A stretch of DNA of 64,000 bases. Source: Nonomuraea glycinis. Its GTDB lineage: Bacteria; Actinomycetota; Actinomycetes; Streptosporangiales; Streptosporangiaceae. Of this stretch, positions 51,059 to 60,706 are shown one piece after another; position 1 is the first letter of the stretch; each line of letters begins with the position of its first letter. The translations under genes were made by a program, and so were the position numbers. The DNA is taken from positions 2,045 to 66,044 of the forward strand of contig NZ_BMNK01000024.1 in NCBI RefSeq assembly GCF_014646515.1. Direction: 5' to 3'. Below the pieces are notes generated by a model, which saw nothing but the letters and a program-made list of their open reading frames with translations, did no database searches and had not been told where the DNA came from.

Positions 51059-53944
51059 ATGCGCCGACATTTCCCGTTACTTCTGGTGCTCACCCTGGCG
51101 GGCTCGATGGTCGCCGCCCCCGCCAGGGCCGCCGACGACCTGCCGTTCCGCGACCCGGCCCTGCCGCTGGAGCAGCGGGTGAACGACCTGCTGGGCCGGC
51201 TCACGCTGCCGGAGAAGCTGGGGCTGCTGCACCAGTCGCAGGACGCCATCCCCCGGCTCGGCATCCCGTACCACAAGAACGGCACCGAGGCCCTGCACGG
51301 CGTCGCCTGGTCCAACGACCTCGACGACAACTGGAACCAGAAGCTCGCCACGGCGACCGTCTTCCCGCAGGCTCTCGGCCTGGCCAGCACCTGGGACCCC
51401 GAGCTGATCAAGCGGGTCGGCGCGGCCGTCGGTGACGAGACGCGCGGCCACAACGCCCTCGACCCCGTCCTGTGGGGCCTGCAGGTCTGGGCGCCCGTGG
51501 TCGACCCGCTGCGCGACCCGCGAGCGGGCCGCAACGAGGAGGGCTACGCCGAGGACCCGCTGCTGACCGGCGCCATCGCCACGGCGTACGGCAAGGGGCT
51601 GCAGGGCGACGACCCGTTCTACCTGAAGACGGCCCCCGTCCTGAAGCACTACCTGGCCTACAACAACGAGGTCGACCGCAGCCTGACCTCGGCCAACCTG
51701 ACGCCGAAGCTCAAGCACGAGTACTACCAGCAGGCGTTCAAATCGGCCATCTCGGCGAACGCGGCGACCGGCGTGATGGCCTCCTACAACCTGGTCAACG
51801 GCCGCCCCAACCACGTCAACCCCGACCTGAACGAGGTCGTCAGGTCGTGGACGGACAGGACGCTCTACAACGTCAGCGACGCCTGGGGCCCGCACGCGCT
51901 CACCGACCTGGAGAAATACTTCGACGACAAGCCCGAGGCGTTCGCCGCCGTGCTCAAGTCCGGCCAGGACAGCTTCACCATCGACGGCAGCGACCACGGC
52001 CCGCTGGTCGCGAACCTCACCGCCGCCCTGGACCGCGGCCTGCTCACCGAGGCCGACGTGGACAAGGGCGTCGGCCACGCGCTGTCCATCCGCTTCCGCC
52101 TGGGTCACTTCGACCCCGACGGCGGGCCGTACAAGAAGATCACCGCCGACGTGATCAACAGCCCCGTGCACCAGCGGCTCAACCGCGAGACGGCGGGCAA
52201 GGCGGCGGTGCTGCTGAAGAACTCCGGCGTGCTCCCGCTGAGGTCGCCGAAGTCCGCGGCCGTGCTGGGCCCGCTGTCGGACAAGCTCTACAGCGACTGG
52301 TACGGCGGCGTCATGCCGTACCAGATCACCCCGCTCGCCGGCGTCAAGGAGCGCGTGCCCGGCGTCACCACCGGCGAGGGGCTGGAGCGCGTCGCGCTCA
52401 AGCACATCGAGTCCGGCAAGTACGTCACCGCCACCGGCACCGGCCCGGACGACAACGCCGCCCTCACCGACACCACCCCCACGGCTGCCTCGCAGTGGGA
52501 CCTGACCGACTGGGTCAGCGGCATCTCCACGCTGCGCAACGCCGGCAACGGCAAACTGCTCGGCGGCGACTGGCGCTCCCTGGACACCGACGACGCCGAC
52601 CCCAACGGCTGGTACGTCCAGCAGCAGTTCGCTCTGGAACGCCAGTCCGACGGCTCCCACCTCATCCGTTACGCCGGCTTCGAGAACGTGGAGAGCTGGT
52701 ACGGCCTGCCCGACCCGTACGTCACCGTGACCGCCGACGGCACGCTCGGCCTGGCCCCGAAGGCGCAGGCGGCCCGCTTCGCCAAGGAGGTCGTCTTCGA
52801 CGGCATCGCCGCGGCGGCCGAGCGGGCCCGCAAGGCGGAGATCGCGGTCGTGGTGGTGGGCAGCCACCCGTGGGTCGCAGGCCGGGAGTTCCAAGACCGT
52901 CCTGACCTGCGGCTCGGCGACGGGCAGCGGCGGCTGATCGAGGCCGTGCGCAAGGCCAACCCGAAGACCGTCGTGGTGCTGGAGACCAGCTATCCCGTCA
53001 TCGTGGACGCCCCGACGCTGCTGTGGACCACGCACGCGGGCGCCGAGACCGGACACGCCCTCGCCGACGTGCTCTTCGGCGACGTCAACCCGGCCGGGCG
53101 GCTCACCCAGACGTGGTACGCCGCCGACGACAGACTGCCCAGCATCCTGGACTACGACCTGGCCAAAACCGGGATGACGTACCTGTACCACCAGGGGCGT
53201 GAGCTCTTCCCGTTCGGCCACGGCCTCAGCTACACCACCTTCGGCTACCAGGGCCTGCGGGTGCGCGGCGAGCAGGTCAGCGTCAAGGTCACCAACACCG
53301 GAGGGGCCAGGGGCGAGGAGGTCGTCCAGCTCTACACCCACCAGCGTCGCTCCCGCTTCCAGCAGCCGGTCCAGCAGCTGCGCGGCTTCCAGCGGGTCAC
53401 GCTGGACCCCGGCGCGAGCACGACCGTGACGTTCCCGCTCAAGCGGTCCGACCTGGCCGTGTGGGACCACACCAGGGAGACCTGGGCGGTCGAGCCGGCC
53501 ACCCACGACATCCTGGTGGGCTCCTCCTCCGACCGGATCCGGCAGCGCGCCACGCTGCGGGTCGACGGGGAGAAGATCCCGCCCAGGGACCTCACCAAGA
53601 CCACCAGGGCGATGAACTTCGACGCCTACTCGGGCGTGACCTTCGCCGACGAGACCAAGGTCAGCGGCGACGTGGTGGCCGGATCCGACGGCGACTGGAT
53701 CTCCTTCACCGACACCGTCCACGGCGCCCGCCTGACCGCCGGGGTGGCCTCGGTCACGGGCGGCGCCCTCGAACTGCGCCGCGGCTCCCCCAAGGGCGCC
53801 CTCCTCGGCACCGCCCAGGCCCCGGCCACAGGCGGCGTCTACGACTGGACCACCACCACCGCGACGATCAAGCCGGGAAAGGGGGACCTGTACGTGGTCT
53901 TCAAGGGTGACATCCGCCTCAAAGATCTCACCCTGACCGGCTGA
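51059..53944 (+). CDS. Secreted GH3 glycosidase with inserted beta-trefoil-like and C-terminal CBM-like domains
   Basis: A 961-residue exported family 3 enzyme. ATG 51059 follows GAGGAG; signal peptide 1-25. The GH3 N domain has nucleophile Asp274 in NVSDAWG and the substrate loops RDPRAGRNEEGYAEDP and LKHYLAYNNE. GH3 C domain is split by an insert (about 435-590) with LKHIESGKYVTA, like ricin/fascin-type trefoils. A fibronectin-III-like domain (about 735-830) and a CBM6-like module (about 850-961) end it. Beta-xylosidase or beta-glucosidase is likely. Promoter probably shared with the transporter. Confidence 0.9.
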   Translation: MRRHFPLLLVLTLAGSMVAAPARAADDLPFRDPALPLEQRVNDLLGRLTLPEKLGLLHQSQDAIPRLGIPYHKNGTEALHGVAWSNDLDDNWNQKLATATVFPQALGLASTWDPELIKRVGAAVGDETRGHNALDPVLWGLQVWAPVVDPLRDPRAGRNEEGYAEDPLLTGAIATAYGKGLQGDDPFYLKTAPVLKHYLAYNNEVDRSLTSANLTPKLKHEYYQQAFKSAISANAATGVMASYNLVNGRPNHVNPDLNEVVRSWTDRTLYNVSDAWGPHALTDLEKYFDDKPEAFAAVLKSGQDSFTIDGSDHGPLVANLTAALDRGLLTEADVDKGVGHALSIRFRLGHFDPDGGPYKKITADVINSPVHQRLNRETAGKAAVLLKNSGVLPLRSPKSAAVLGPLSDKLYSDWYGGVMPYQITPLAGVKERVPGVTTGEGLERVALKHIESGKYVTATGTGPDDNAALTDTTPTAASQWDLTDWVSGISTLRNAGNGKLLGGDWRSLDTDDADPNGWYVQQQFALERQSDGSHLIRYAGFENVESWYGLPDPYVTVTADGTLGLAPKAQAARFAKEVVFDGIAAAAERARKAEIAVVVVGSHPWVAGREFQDRPDLRLGDGQRRLIEAVRKANPKTVVVLETSYPVIVDAPTLLWTTHAGAETGHALADVLFGDVNPAGRLTQTWYAADDRLPSILDYDLAKTGMTYLYHQGRELFPFGHGLSYTTFGYQGLRVRGEQVSVKVTNTGGARGEEVVQLYTHQRRSRFQQPVQQLRGFQRVTLDPGASTTVTFPLKRSDLAVWDHTRETWAVEPATHDILVGSSSDRIRQRATLRVDGEKIPPRDLTKTTRAMNFDAYSGVTFADETKVSGDVVAGSDGDWISFTDTVHGARLTAGVASVTGGALELRRGSPKGALLGTAQAPATGGVYDWTTTTATIKPGKGDLYVVFKGDIRLKDLTLTG

Positions 53945-53980
53945 CCAGCTCGGAATACGGCATGCTGGGGTCACTTCTCG

Positions 53981-55204
53981 GTGGGAACGGGGCGAATCTT
54001 GATCACATCCACGACCGGCCCTCAGCCGGCCGACTTCGCGGACGTCCGGGCCACCAACCTGGCGGTCGTGCTGAGGTTCGTGCGGGAGCACGCGCCGTGT
54101 TCCCGAGCGGACATCGCCTCCTCGACCGGGCTGAACAAGGCGACGGTCTCCAGCCTGATCGCCGACCTCATCGACCGCCGGATGGTGCGTGAGACGGGCC
54201 TGACGGAGAACCGGGTGGGCCGCCCGGCCACCATGCTGGTCCTCGACGGCTCCTCCTACGTCGCGATCGGCGTCGAGATCAACGTCGACTACGTCTGCGC
54301 CGTCGCCACCGACCTGGCCGGGGAGCGGCTGCTGACCTGGCGTCGCTCCTTCAGCGCCGGCGTGCCGGTCAACCAGGGCGTGGCCGCCGTGGCCGCGATC
54401 ATCCGGCGGGTGGTCAACCGCATGATCAAACAGGACCGGCAGGTCCTCGGCCTCACCGTCGCCCTGCCCGCCCTGGTGGACGTGGCGGGCACCGTGCGCA
54501 TCGCGCCCAACCTCGGCTGGCACGACGCCGACCTCGCCGGCGACCTGGCCAAGGCGCTGCGCGACCCCGGCTTCACCATCCAGGTCGACAACGACGCCAA
54601 CCTCGGAGCGCTGGCCGAGCAGCGCTTCGGCGCCCACTCCGGGGCCGGCGACCTGGTCTATCTCACCGGCGAGATGGGTGTCGGCGCGGGCGTCATCCTC
54701 GACGGGCGGCTGCGCAGGGGCGGCCTCGGCTACAGCGGCGAGATCGGCCACGTCCAACTCGACGCGGACGGCCCCGAGTGCCGGTGCGGCAGGCGCGGCT
54801 GTCTGGAGGCGATGGCCGGCATCGGCGCCGTGCTGCGCCGCAGGGACCCCTCACCGGCCGAGATCGAGGTGGAGATCGAGGAGGTGGTGCGCTCCGCCCG
54901 CGCGGGGGACGAGGCCACCCTGGCCACCCTCGCCGCCGTCGGCACGCACCTGGGCAGGGGCGTGTCCGTCATCGCCAACCTGCTCAACCCCGAGGTGGTG
55001 ATCCTCGGCGGCTACTACGTCCCGCTCGCCCCGTGGCTGCTGCCCCCGGTGCGGGCGGAGGTGGCCGATCGGGCCATCGCGCCGGAGTCCGGCGGGTGCG
55101 AGGTCGTCGCCTCGACCCTCGGGTACGACGCGCCCGCGCTCGGTGGCGCGGCCATGGTGCTCGACTCCGTCGATTCGGGCAGATTGCCCGGCGGAACCTC
55201 TTGA
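53981..55204 (+). CDS. ROK family transcriptional regulator
   Basis: A protein of up to 407 residues: N-terminal HTH (about 28-80, CSRADIASSTGLNKATVSSLI) and ROK sugar-kinase-like domain. The zinc motif is CRCGRRGCLEAMAG, and the ROK signature VYLTGEMGVGAGVILDG is present; the phosphate-site DxGxT is replaced by IGVEINVDY, so it binds sugar rather than phosphorylating it. GTG 53981 is the longest start; TTG 53999 is also possible. It lies between two GH3 genes and probably controls the GH31-transport-GH3 operon. Confidence 0.9.
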   Translation: MGTGRILITSTTGPQPADFADVRATNLAVVLRFVREHAPCSRADIASSTGLNKATVSSLIADLIDRRMVRETGLTENRVGRPATMLVLDGSSYVAIGVEINVDYVCAVATDLAGERLLTWRRSFSAGVPVNQGVAAVAAIIRRVVNRMIKQDRQVLGLTVALPALVDVAGTVRIAPNLGWHDADLAGDLAKALRDPGFTIQVDNDANLGALAEQRFGAHSGAGDLVYLTGEMGVGAGVILDGRLRRGGLGYSGEIGHVQLDADGPECRCGRRGCLEAMAGIGAVLRRRDPSPAEIEVEIEEVVRSARAGDEATLATLAAVGTHLGRGVSVIANLLNPEVVILGGYYVPLAPWLLPPVRAEVADRAIAPESGGCEVVASTLGYDAPALGGAAMVLDSVDSGRLPGGTS

Positions 55205-55275
55205 CCCAGGTTCGCCGCGGCGTGCACCCTTCTTGAAACCTATCGAAACTTCTCCGTTACGCCCCGGCCCGGTCA

Positions 55276-55289
55276 TCGAAGCGCTTCGA
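55276..55289. promoter_or_regulatory. LacI-type operator before the second GH3 gene
   Basis: TCGAAGCGCTTCGA is a perfect 14-bp palindrome with the central CG step of LacI-family sites, 18 bases before the GH3 start. A TTGAAA at 55233-55238 is a -35 candidate. The lacI-type gene is the downstream gene of the same unit. Confidence 0.75.
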
Positions 55290-55306
55290 CACCCCAAGGG
55301 ATGGCC

Positions 55307-58069
55307 ATGCACGAACCCTTCCGCGACCCCGAGACCCCCCTCCTCGCCCGGATCGCCGACCTGTCGAGCAGGCTCACCCTGGAGGAGAAGGTCGGCCTCC
55401 TCCACCAGTACCAGGCACCCGTGGAACGGCTCGGCCTCGGCCCCTTCCGCACCGGCACCGAGGCGCTGCACGGACTGGCCTGGCAGGGCCCCGCCACCGT
55501 GTTCCCGCAGGCCATCGGCCTGGCCTCGACCTGGGACCCGGACCTGGTGCGCCAGGTGGGCGAAGCCACCGGCGAGGAGGTGCTGGTCTTTCACCACAAG
55601 GACCCGACCGGCGTCGGCCGCAACGTGTGGGCCCCGGTCGTCAACCCGTTACGCGACCCGCGATGGGGCCGCAACGAGGAGGGCTACTCCGAGGATCCCT
55701 GGCTGACGGGGCTGATGGCGACCGCGTACGCCTCCGGGCTGCGCGGCAGCGACCCTCACGTCCTCCGGACCGCGCCCACCCTCAAGCACTTCCTCGCCTA
55801 CAACAACGAGACCGACCGCTGCGCGACCTCCAGCAACGTGCCGCCACGGGTGCTGCACGAATACGAGCTGCCCGCCTTCAGGCCCGCCATCGAGCAAGGC
55901 GCCGCCGTCGCGGTCATGCCCTCCTACAACCTCGTCAACGGCCGCCCGGCGCACCTCAGTCCGCTGATCAACGAGGTGCTGCGCGGCTGGGCGCCCGACG
56001 ACCTCCTGGTGGTCAGCGACGCCTACGCCCCGGCCAACCTCGTCGAGGTGCAGGCCTACCACGACACCCCCGCCGAGGCGTACGCGCACGCCGTCAAGGC
56101 CGGGCTCGACAGCTTCACCCAGGACGACGACCGCGCCGAGGCCACCCTCGGCCACCTGCGCGAGGCGCTGCGCCGCGGGCTGCTCACCGAGGACGACCTG
56201 GACACCGCCGTGCGCCACGCGCTGTCCGTCAGGTTCCGGCTCGGTGAGTTCGATCCCGCCACGCCGTACGACCACGTCACCGAAGAGGTGGTCAACTGCC
56301 CCGAACACCAGGACCTGGCCAGGCGGGCAGCCCGGCAGTCGTTCGTGCTGCTGGCCAACGACGGGCTGTTACCCCTGGGGGAGGTGGCCCGGCTCGCGGT
56401 GATCGGCCAGCTCGGCGACACGCTCATGGAGGACTGGTACAGCGGCACGCTCCCGTACGCCGTCACCGCCCGCAGGGGGCTGGCTGAGCGGTGCGAGACC
56501 GTGTTCTGCGAGGGCGTGGACCGGGTCACGCTGACCGCCGACGCCGGGCCGGTCACCGCCGATCCGGCCGGCGGGCCGCTCAGCCTGGGCTCGGCGGCGG
56601 CCGACATGTTCGACGTCTTCGACTGGGGCGGCGGCGCCTACGCGCTGCGTGCCGTGGCCACCGGCCGCTTCGTCTCCGTCGCCGACGGGATCGTGGTCAA
56701 CGACCAGCCGGGACCCAGCGGCTGGGAGGTGCGCCAGACCTTCCGCCTGGAGGAGCGGCCGCGCGGCTCGCTCGCCCTGCGCCACCTGCACACCGGCCGC
56801 TACGTCGGCACGGGCGACGACGGCACGCTCCGCCTGGTCGACGACGCCGACCAGGCGCTCCGGCTGGTCATGGACGTCGTCAGGAACGGCGCCGAGCAGG
56901 CCGCCGAGCTCGCCGCCACCGCCGACGTGGCGATCGTGGTGGTGGGCGACCACCCGCTGGTCAACGGCCGCGAGACCGAGGACCGCAGCACCCTGGCGCT
57001 CGCCCCCGCCCAGGACGCCGTGGTCAAGGCCGTGCACGCCGCGAACCCCCGTACCGTCATGGTGGTCAGCAGCGGATACCCGCTCACCTGGACGAGCATC
57101 GGCCCGCCGGCCGTGCTGTGGTCCGCGCACGGCGGGCAGGAGTACGGGCACGCGCTGGCGGAGGTGCTGTTCGGCGACGCCGACCCGCAGGGGCGGCTCA
57201 CCCAGACGTGGTACCGCGCCGCCGAGGAGCTGCCCGACCTGCTGGACTACGACATCATCACCGCCGACGCCACCTACCTGTACTTCCGCGGTACCCCGCG
57301 CCACCCCTTCGGCCACGGGCTCAGCTACACCACCTTCGGCTACGCGGACCTGCGCGTCCGGCTCTCGGGCGGCGAGCTCACCGCCGAGGTCACCGTCACC
57401 AACACCGGGACCCGCGAAGGCGCCGAGGTCGTGCAGTTCTACACGCACCAGCGGCGCTCGCGGGTCAAGCAGCCGCTGCGCCGGCTGCGCGGCTTCGACC
57501 GGCTGCGGCTCGCGCCCGGCCAGAGCGGCACCGCGCGCCTCACCCTGCCGGTGAGCGAGCTGGCCTTCTGGGACGTGACCAGGAGCAGGTTCGTCGTGGA
57601 AAGTGCCCCGCACCGGCTCATGGTCGGCCGCAGCGCTGCCGACCTGCGGCTCAGTGCCGGTTTCGAGGTGGCGGGGGAGACCATCCCGCCCCGCGCGGGC
57701 CTGCTGCGCGCGGTGGACCACGACGAGTACGACGCGGTCGCGTTCGTCGACGCCGACCGCGAGTGCGGCGAGGCCGTGCGCGCCGAGGCCGAGGGTGCGT
57801 GGATCCTGTTCCGGCAGGTCGACCTCACCGGCGCGGCCTCCTGCCGGGTGGTGGCGGGCGGCGCCGACGGCGGGATGATCACGCTCCGGCTCGGCGACCC
57901 GCTCCACGGCCGCGCGCTGGTGACCTTCCCGGTGCCGCGCACCGGCCGCTACGACCTGCGGGCCCTAACCGCTCGCCTGGCGGGGGAGCCGGGGGTGCAC
58001 GATCTCTATGTCGTGTTCGAGAATGAAGGCGTGACGCTGACCCAGCTCGACCTCGGACCCGGCGCTTGA
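55307..58069 (+). CDS. Cytosolic GH3 glycosidase with inserted and C-terminal accessory domains
   Basis: A 920-residue paralog of the secreted GH3 gene but without a signal peptide. Nucleophile Asp238 in VVSDAYAP; RDPRWGRNEEGYSEDP and LKHFLAYNNET match. It too has an insert in the GH3 C domain (about 405-525, LRHLHTGRYVGTG) and a C-terminal beta module (about 805-920). ATG 55307 is preferred over 55301 because of the AAGGG spacing. It probably hydrolyses imported oligosaccharides. TTGA overlap with the lacI gene. Confidence 0.9.
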   Translation: MHEPFRDPETPLLARIADLSSRLTLEEKVGLLHQYQAPVERLGLGPFRTGTEALHGLAWQGPATVFPQAIGLASTWDPDLVRQVGEATGEEVLVFHHKDPTGVGRNVWAPVVNPLRDPRWGRNEEGYSEDPWLTGLMATAYASGLRGSDPHVLRTAPTLKHFLAYNNETDRCATSSNVPPRVLHEYELPAFRPAIEQGAAVAVMPSYNLVNGRPAHLSPLINEVLRGWAPDDLLVVSDAYAPANLVEVQAYHDTPAEAYAHAVKAGLDSFTQDDDRAEATLGHLREALRRGLLTEDDLDTAVRHALSVRFRLGEFDPATPYDHVTEEVVNCPEHQDLARRAARQSFVLLANDGLLPLGEVARLAVIGQLGDTLMEDWYSGTLPYAVTARRGLAERCETVFCEGVDRVTLTADAGPVTADPAGGPLSLGSAAADMFDVFDWGGGAYALRAVATGRFVSVADGIVVNDQPGPSGWEVRQTFRLEERPRGSLALRHLHTGRYVGTGDDGTLRLVDDADQALRLVMDVVRNGAEQAAELAATADVAIVVVGDHPLVNGRETEDRSTLALAPAQDAVVKAVHAANPRTVMVVSSGYPLTWTSIGPPAVLWSAHGGQEYGHALAEVLFGDADPQGRLTQTWYRAAEELPDLLDYDIITADATYLYFRGTPRHPFGHGLSYTTFGYADLRVRLSGGELTAEVTVTNTGTREGAEVVQFYTHQRRSRVKQPLRRLRGFDRLRLAPGQSGTARLTLPVSELAFWDVTRSRFVVESAPHRLMVGRSAADLRLSAGFEVAGETIPPRAGLLRAVDHDEYDAVAFVDADRECGEAVRAEAEGAWILFRQVDLTGAASCRVVAGGADGGMITLRLGDPLHGRALVTFPVPRTGRYDLRALTARLAGEPGVHDLYVVFENEGVTLTQLDLGPGA

Positions 58070-59070
58070 CCGGGCGCTCGGTCACCATCACGGAGGTGGC
58101 CAGGCACGCGGGTGTGGCGGTCAGCACCGTCTCCTACGTGCTCAGCGGCAAGCGGACCATCTCCGCCGACACCCGGCGGCGGGTGCTCGACAGCATCAGC
58201 ACGCTCGGCTACCACCCGCACGCGGGCGCGCGAGCGCTGGCCAGCAAGCGCTCCAACGTGATCGCGCTGGTGCTGCCGCTGCGCGCGGGCATGCACGTAC
58301 CGGTGCTGATGCGCTTCGCCAGCGCGGTGGTCACCGCCGCCCGCACCTACGACCACGACGTGCTCCTGCTGACCGCCGACGAGGGCACCGACGGGATCAG
58401 GCGGGTGGCCGCCAGTGCGCTCGTCGACGCGTTCGTCCTCATGGACGTCGAGCTCGACGACCGCAGGGTGCCGCTGCTGCGCGACCTGGCCAAGCCCAGC
58501 GTGCTCATCGGCTTCCCCGCCGAGACCGCCGGGCTCACCTGCGTCGACCTCGACTTCGCCGCCTCCGGCGCGCAGTGCGTCGCGCACCTGGCCGAGCGCG
58601 GCCACGACACGATCGCGCTGCTGGGCGCGCCCGCGGTGGTCTACGAGCGCGGCACCGGCTTCGCCCGCCGTACCAGGGAGGGGTTCGTCGCCGCGCTGGC
58701 CGGCAGCGGGGTCAGCGGGGTGGCGCTGCCGTGCGAGGAGACGTTCGACGAGGTGTACGAAACCGTCGGCGATCTCCTGCGTGACCAGCCGGGGCTCTCC
58801 GGGCTGGTCGTGCACAACGAGGCCGCCGTCGGCCATGTCCTGAGCGCGCTGCGCCAGCTCGGCAGGCGGGTGCCGCAGGACGTTGCCGTCGTCGCGATCT
58901 GCCCGGACGACGTCGCCGAGCGGGCCAGCCCGCCGCTCACCTCCGTGCTCATCCCGGCGGAGGAGGTCGGCCGCGAGGCCGTCCGGCTGGTCATGGACAA
59001 GCTCGCCGGCAAGGTCGTCCCCATGTCCACCCTGCTCACCCCGCACCTCGTCCTGCGCGCCAGCACCTGA
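58066..59070 (+). CDS. LacI family transcriptional regulator
   Basis: A 334-residue repressor. The HTH is at the start (ITEVARHAGVAVSTVSYVLSGKRTISADTRRRV) with a hinge helix GARALASKRS; the periplasmic-binding-like sugar domain follows. TTG 58066 overlaps the GH3 stop. It should bind the palindrome before that gene, an autoregulated GH3-LacI unit beside the ROK-governed unit. Confidence 0.93.
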   Translation: MTGRSVTITEVARHAGVAVSTVSYVLSGKRTISADTRRRVLDSISTLGYHPHAGARALASKRSNVIALVLPLRAGMHVPVLMRFASAVVTAARTYDHDVLLLTADEGTDGIRRVAASALVDAFVLMDVELDDRRVPLLRDLAKPSVLIGFPAETAGLTCVDLDFAASGAQCVAHLAERGHDTIALLGAPAVVYERGTGFARRTREGFVAALAGSGVSGVALPCEETFDEVYETVGDLLRDQPGLSGLVVHNEAAVGHVLSALRQLGRRVPQDVAVVAICPDDVAERASPPLTSVLIPAEEVGREAVRLVMDKLAGKVVPMSTLLTPHLVLRAST

Positions 59071-59131
59071 CCGCAGAGCCCCGTTTCGCACCTCGTCCAG
59101 CGCGCCGGCACCTGATCACAGGGCCGTGGCG
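59042..59131. repeat. 45-bp duplication across two convergent stop codons
   Basis: 59042-59086 and 59087-59131 are alike over most of their length, starting CGCACCTCGTCC. The first copy has the lacI stop (59068-59070). The second repeats it (59113-59115) and runs into the end of the convergent serine hydrolase gene, whose stop is at 59116-59118. Confidence 0.85.
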
Positions 59132-60567
59132 AGGCCGAAGGCGATCAGGAGGACGGCCGGGAGGGCCGGGCCCGGCCAGGAGCGCCAGGTCAGGGGTGCG
59201 CCGCTCAGCGGCATGGCACGCCAGCGGGTCAGCGCCGCGGCGGTGCCCGCCGCCAGGACGCCTGCGCCGAGGGCCCAGACGAACGGCGGGACGAACGACC
59301 AGCCGCCGGTCCCGTGCGCCAGCCAGAGGAACAGGGCCGCCCACAGGAACCGGCCCGTCACCGACAGCCGGTCCAGCCGGGGGTTGCGGAACGCCGAGAC
59401 GAGCAGGCCGAGGCCCGCGAAGGAGAACAGGATGGCGAACGCGAGCGCCTGGATCGGCGGCCGTTCGTCGTCGCCGGGCGTGCTGACGCCCAGGAGGCGA
59501 AGGCCCACGCGCTGGACCGACTTGCTGGTGTTGCCCATGACCACCACGCCACGCCCGGCCGCCCGGTCGAAGGCGGCGTAGGCGCTGAACCCGCCGGTCG
59601 CCCCGTTGTGCCAGGTGATGTCCCGCTCGCCGTGCCTGGTGGTGAACCAGCCGTAGCCGATCCGGCGGTCCGGCTTCTCGGTGAAGCGCGGGGTGGCCGC
59701 GTCCGCGCCCGGAGCCCTGCCTTCCATGACCGCCCGCACCAGCTTGGCGATGTCGCCGGTGGTGGACCAGACCGCGCCGCCCGCGCCCGCCGAGCCGTGG
59801 TCCCGCCACGGATCCATGGGCCGGCCGTTCTCGTCCTGGCCGGCGGCGTGCCCGGCGGGCAGCGGGTCCTGCGGGGCCAGGACCACGGTCGCGTCCATGC
59901 CGAGCGGGGCGAGGATCCGCGTGCGCAGCAGGCTCGCGTAGTCGGTGCCCGCGTGCTCCGCCAGCGCCAGGCCGAGCACGGCCGCGCCGAGGTTGGAGTA
60001 GCTCACCGTGCCACGGTCCCGCAGGCTGACGGCCGCCAGATCGTCCAGCACGGCCTGCGGTCCCTGCGCGCCGTACGGGTCGGCGCCGGTGAGGGTCGAG
60101 ACGTACGCCCGGGCGAACGTCATCGGCGTCAGCCGCAGCCGGGGCAGGCCCGAGCGGTGCGAGGAGAGCTCGGCGAGCGTGACCGTGCCCACGGCCGGGT
60201 CGGAGAACCGCACCCCGGGCAGCAGCTCGCGGAGCTGGGTGTCGGGGGACAGGCCGTCGGCGGCCAGGTCCGCCAGCAGCATCCCGGTCGCCGCCTTGGC
60301 GATGGAGCCCAGCTCGTAGGCCGTCTCGGGCCCCACGGGCCGTGGATCGGGCCCGCCGGTGTCGCCGACCCCCGCGTGCGTGATGCCGCCGTCGCCGATC
60401 ATGGCCACCGACAGGCCCCGGTATCCCTGCTCCCCGGCCGCCTGCCGGACCAGCTTGGCCAGAGCGGGGTCGCCGGTCGTCCGTGGGCCCAGCGTGGGCG
60501 GGGCAGGGGCGATGAGCAGGGCGAGGAGGGCGGTGACCAGTCCGGATGCGAGGGTGATGACCTTCAT
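59116..60567 (-). CDS. Membrane-anchored serine hydrolase (beta-lactamase / PBP4* family)
   Basis: A 483-residue class C beta-lactamase-fold protein. ATG 60567 opens a signal peptide (LASGLVTALLALLIA); the frame reaches 60615. SIAK (SxxK), YSN (YxN) and HNG (in place of KTG/HTG) are in order. After residue about 360 there are four hydrophobic helices, so the enzyme is held in the membrane with its domain outside. Activity may be D-aminopeptidase, esterase or none; it does not imply antibiotic resistance. Confidence 0.88.
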   Translation of the reverse strand: MKVITLASGLVTALLALLIAPAPPTLGPRTTGDPALAKLVRQAAGEQGYRGLSVAMIGDGGITHAGVGDTGGPDPRPVGPETAYELGSIAKAATGMLLADLAADGLSPDTQLRELLPGVRFSDPAVGTVTLAELSSHRSGLPRLRLTPMTFARAYVSTLTGADPYGAQGPQAVLDDLAAVSLRDRGTVSYSNLGAAVLGLALAEHAGTDYASLLRTRILAPLGMDATVVLAPQDPLPAGHAAGQDENGRPMDPWRDHGSAGAGGAVWSTTGDIAKLVRAVMEGRAPGADAATPRFTEKPDRRIGYGWFTTRHGERDITWHNGATGGFSAYAAFDRAAGRGVVVMGNTSKSVQRVGLRLLGVSTPGDDERPPIQALAFAILFSFAGLGLLVSAFRNPRLDRLSVTGRFLWAALFLWLAHGTGGWSFVPPFVWALGAGVLAAGTAAALTRWRAMPLSGAPLTWRSWPGPALPAVLLIAFGLATAL

Positions 60568-60706
60568 ATTTCCGATAATACGTAATTTCGAAGTTTGGTG
60601 AGCATCGTGAGCCACGGTGGGAGACCTGCCCCGAGACAGGTGCCGAAACGACGAAGGGCGCGCTCCCGAAGGAACACGCCCTGATCGTGCGAAGGGTCAG
60701 AAGGGA

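Noticed and set aside
51077..54757. Very long minus-strand frame opposite the GH3 and ROK genes
   Set aside because: Its length comes from high GC in third positions; it crosses two clear genes and has no domain.
59116..60567. True beta-lactamase resistance gene
   Set aside because: The HNG motif and the four C-terminal helices fit the broad serine hydrolase family; resistance cannot be claimed.
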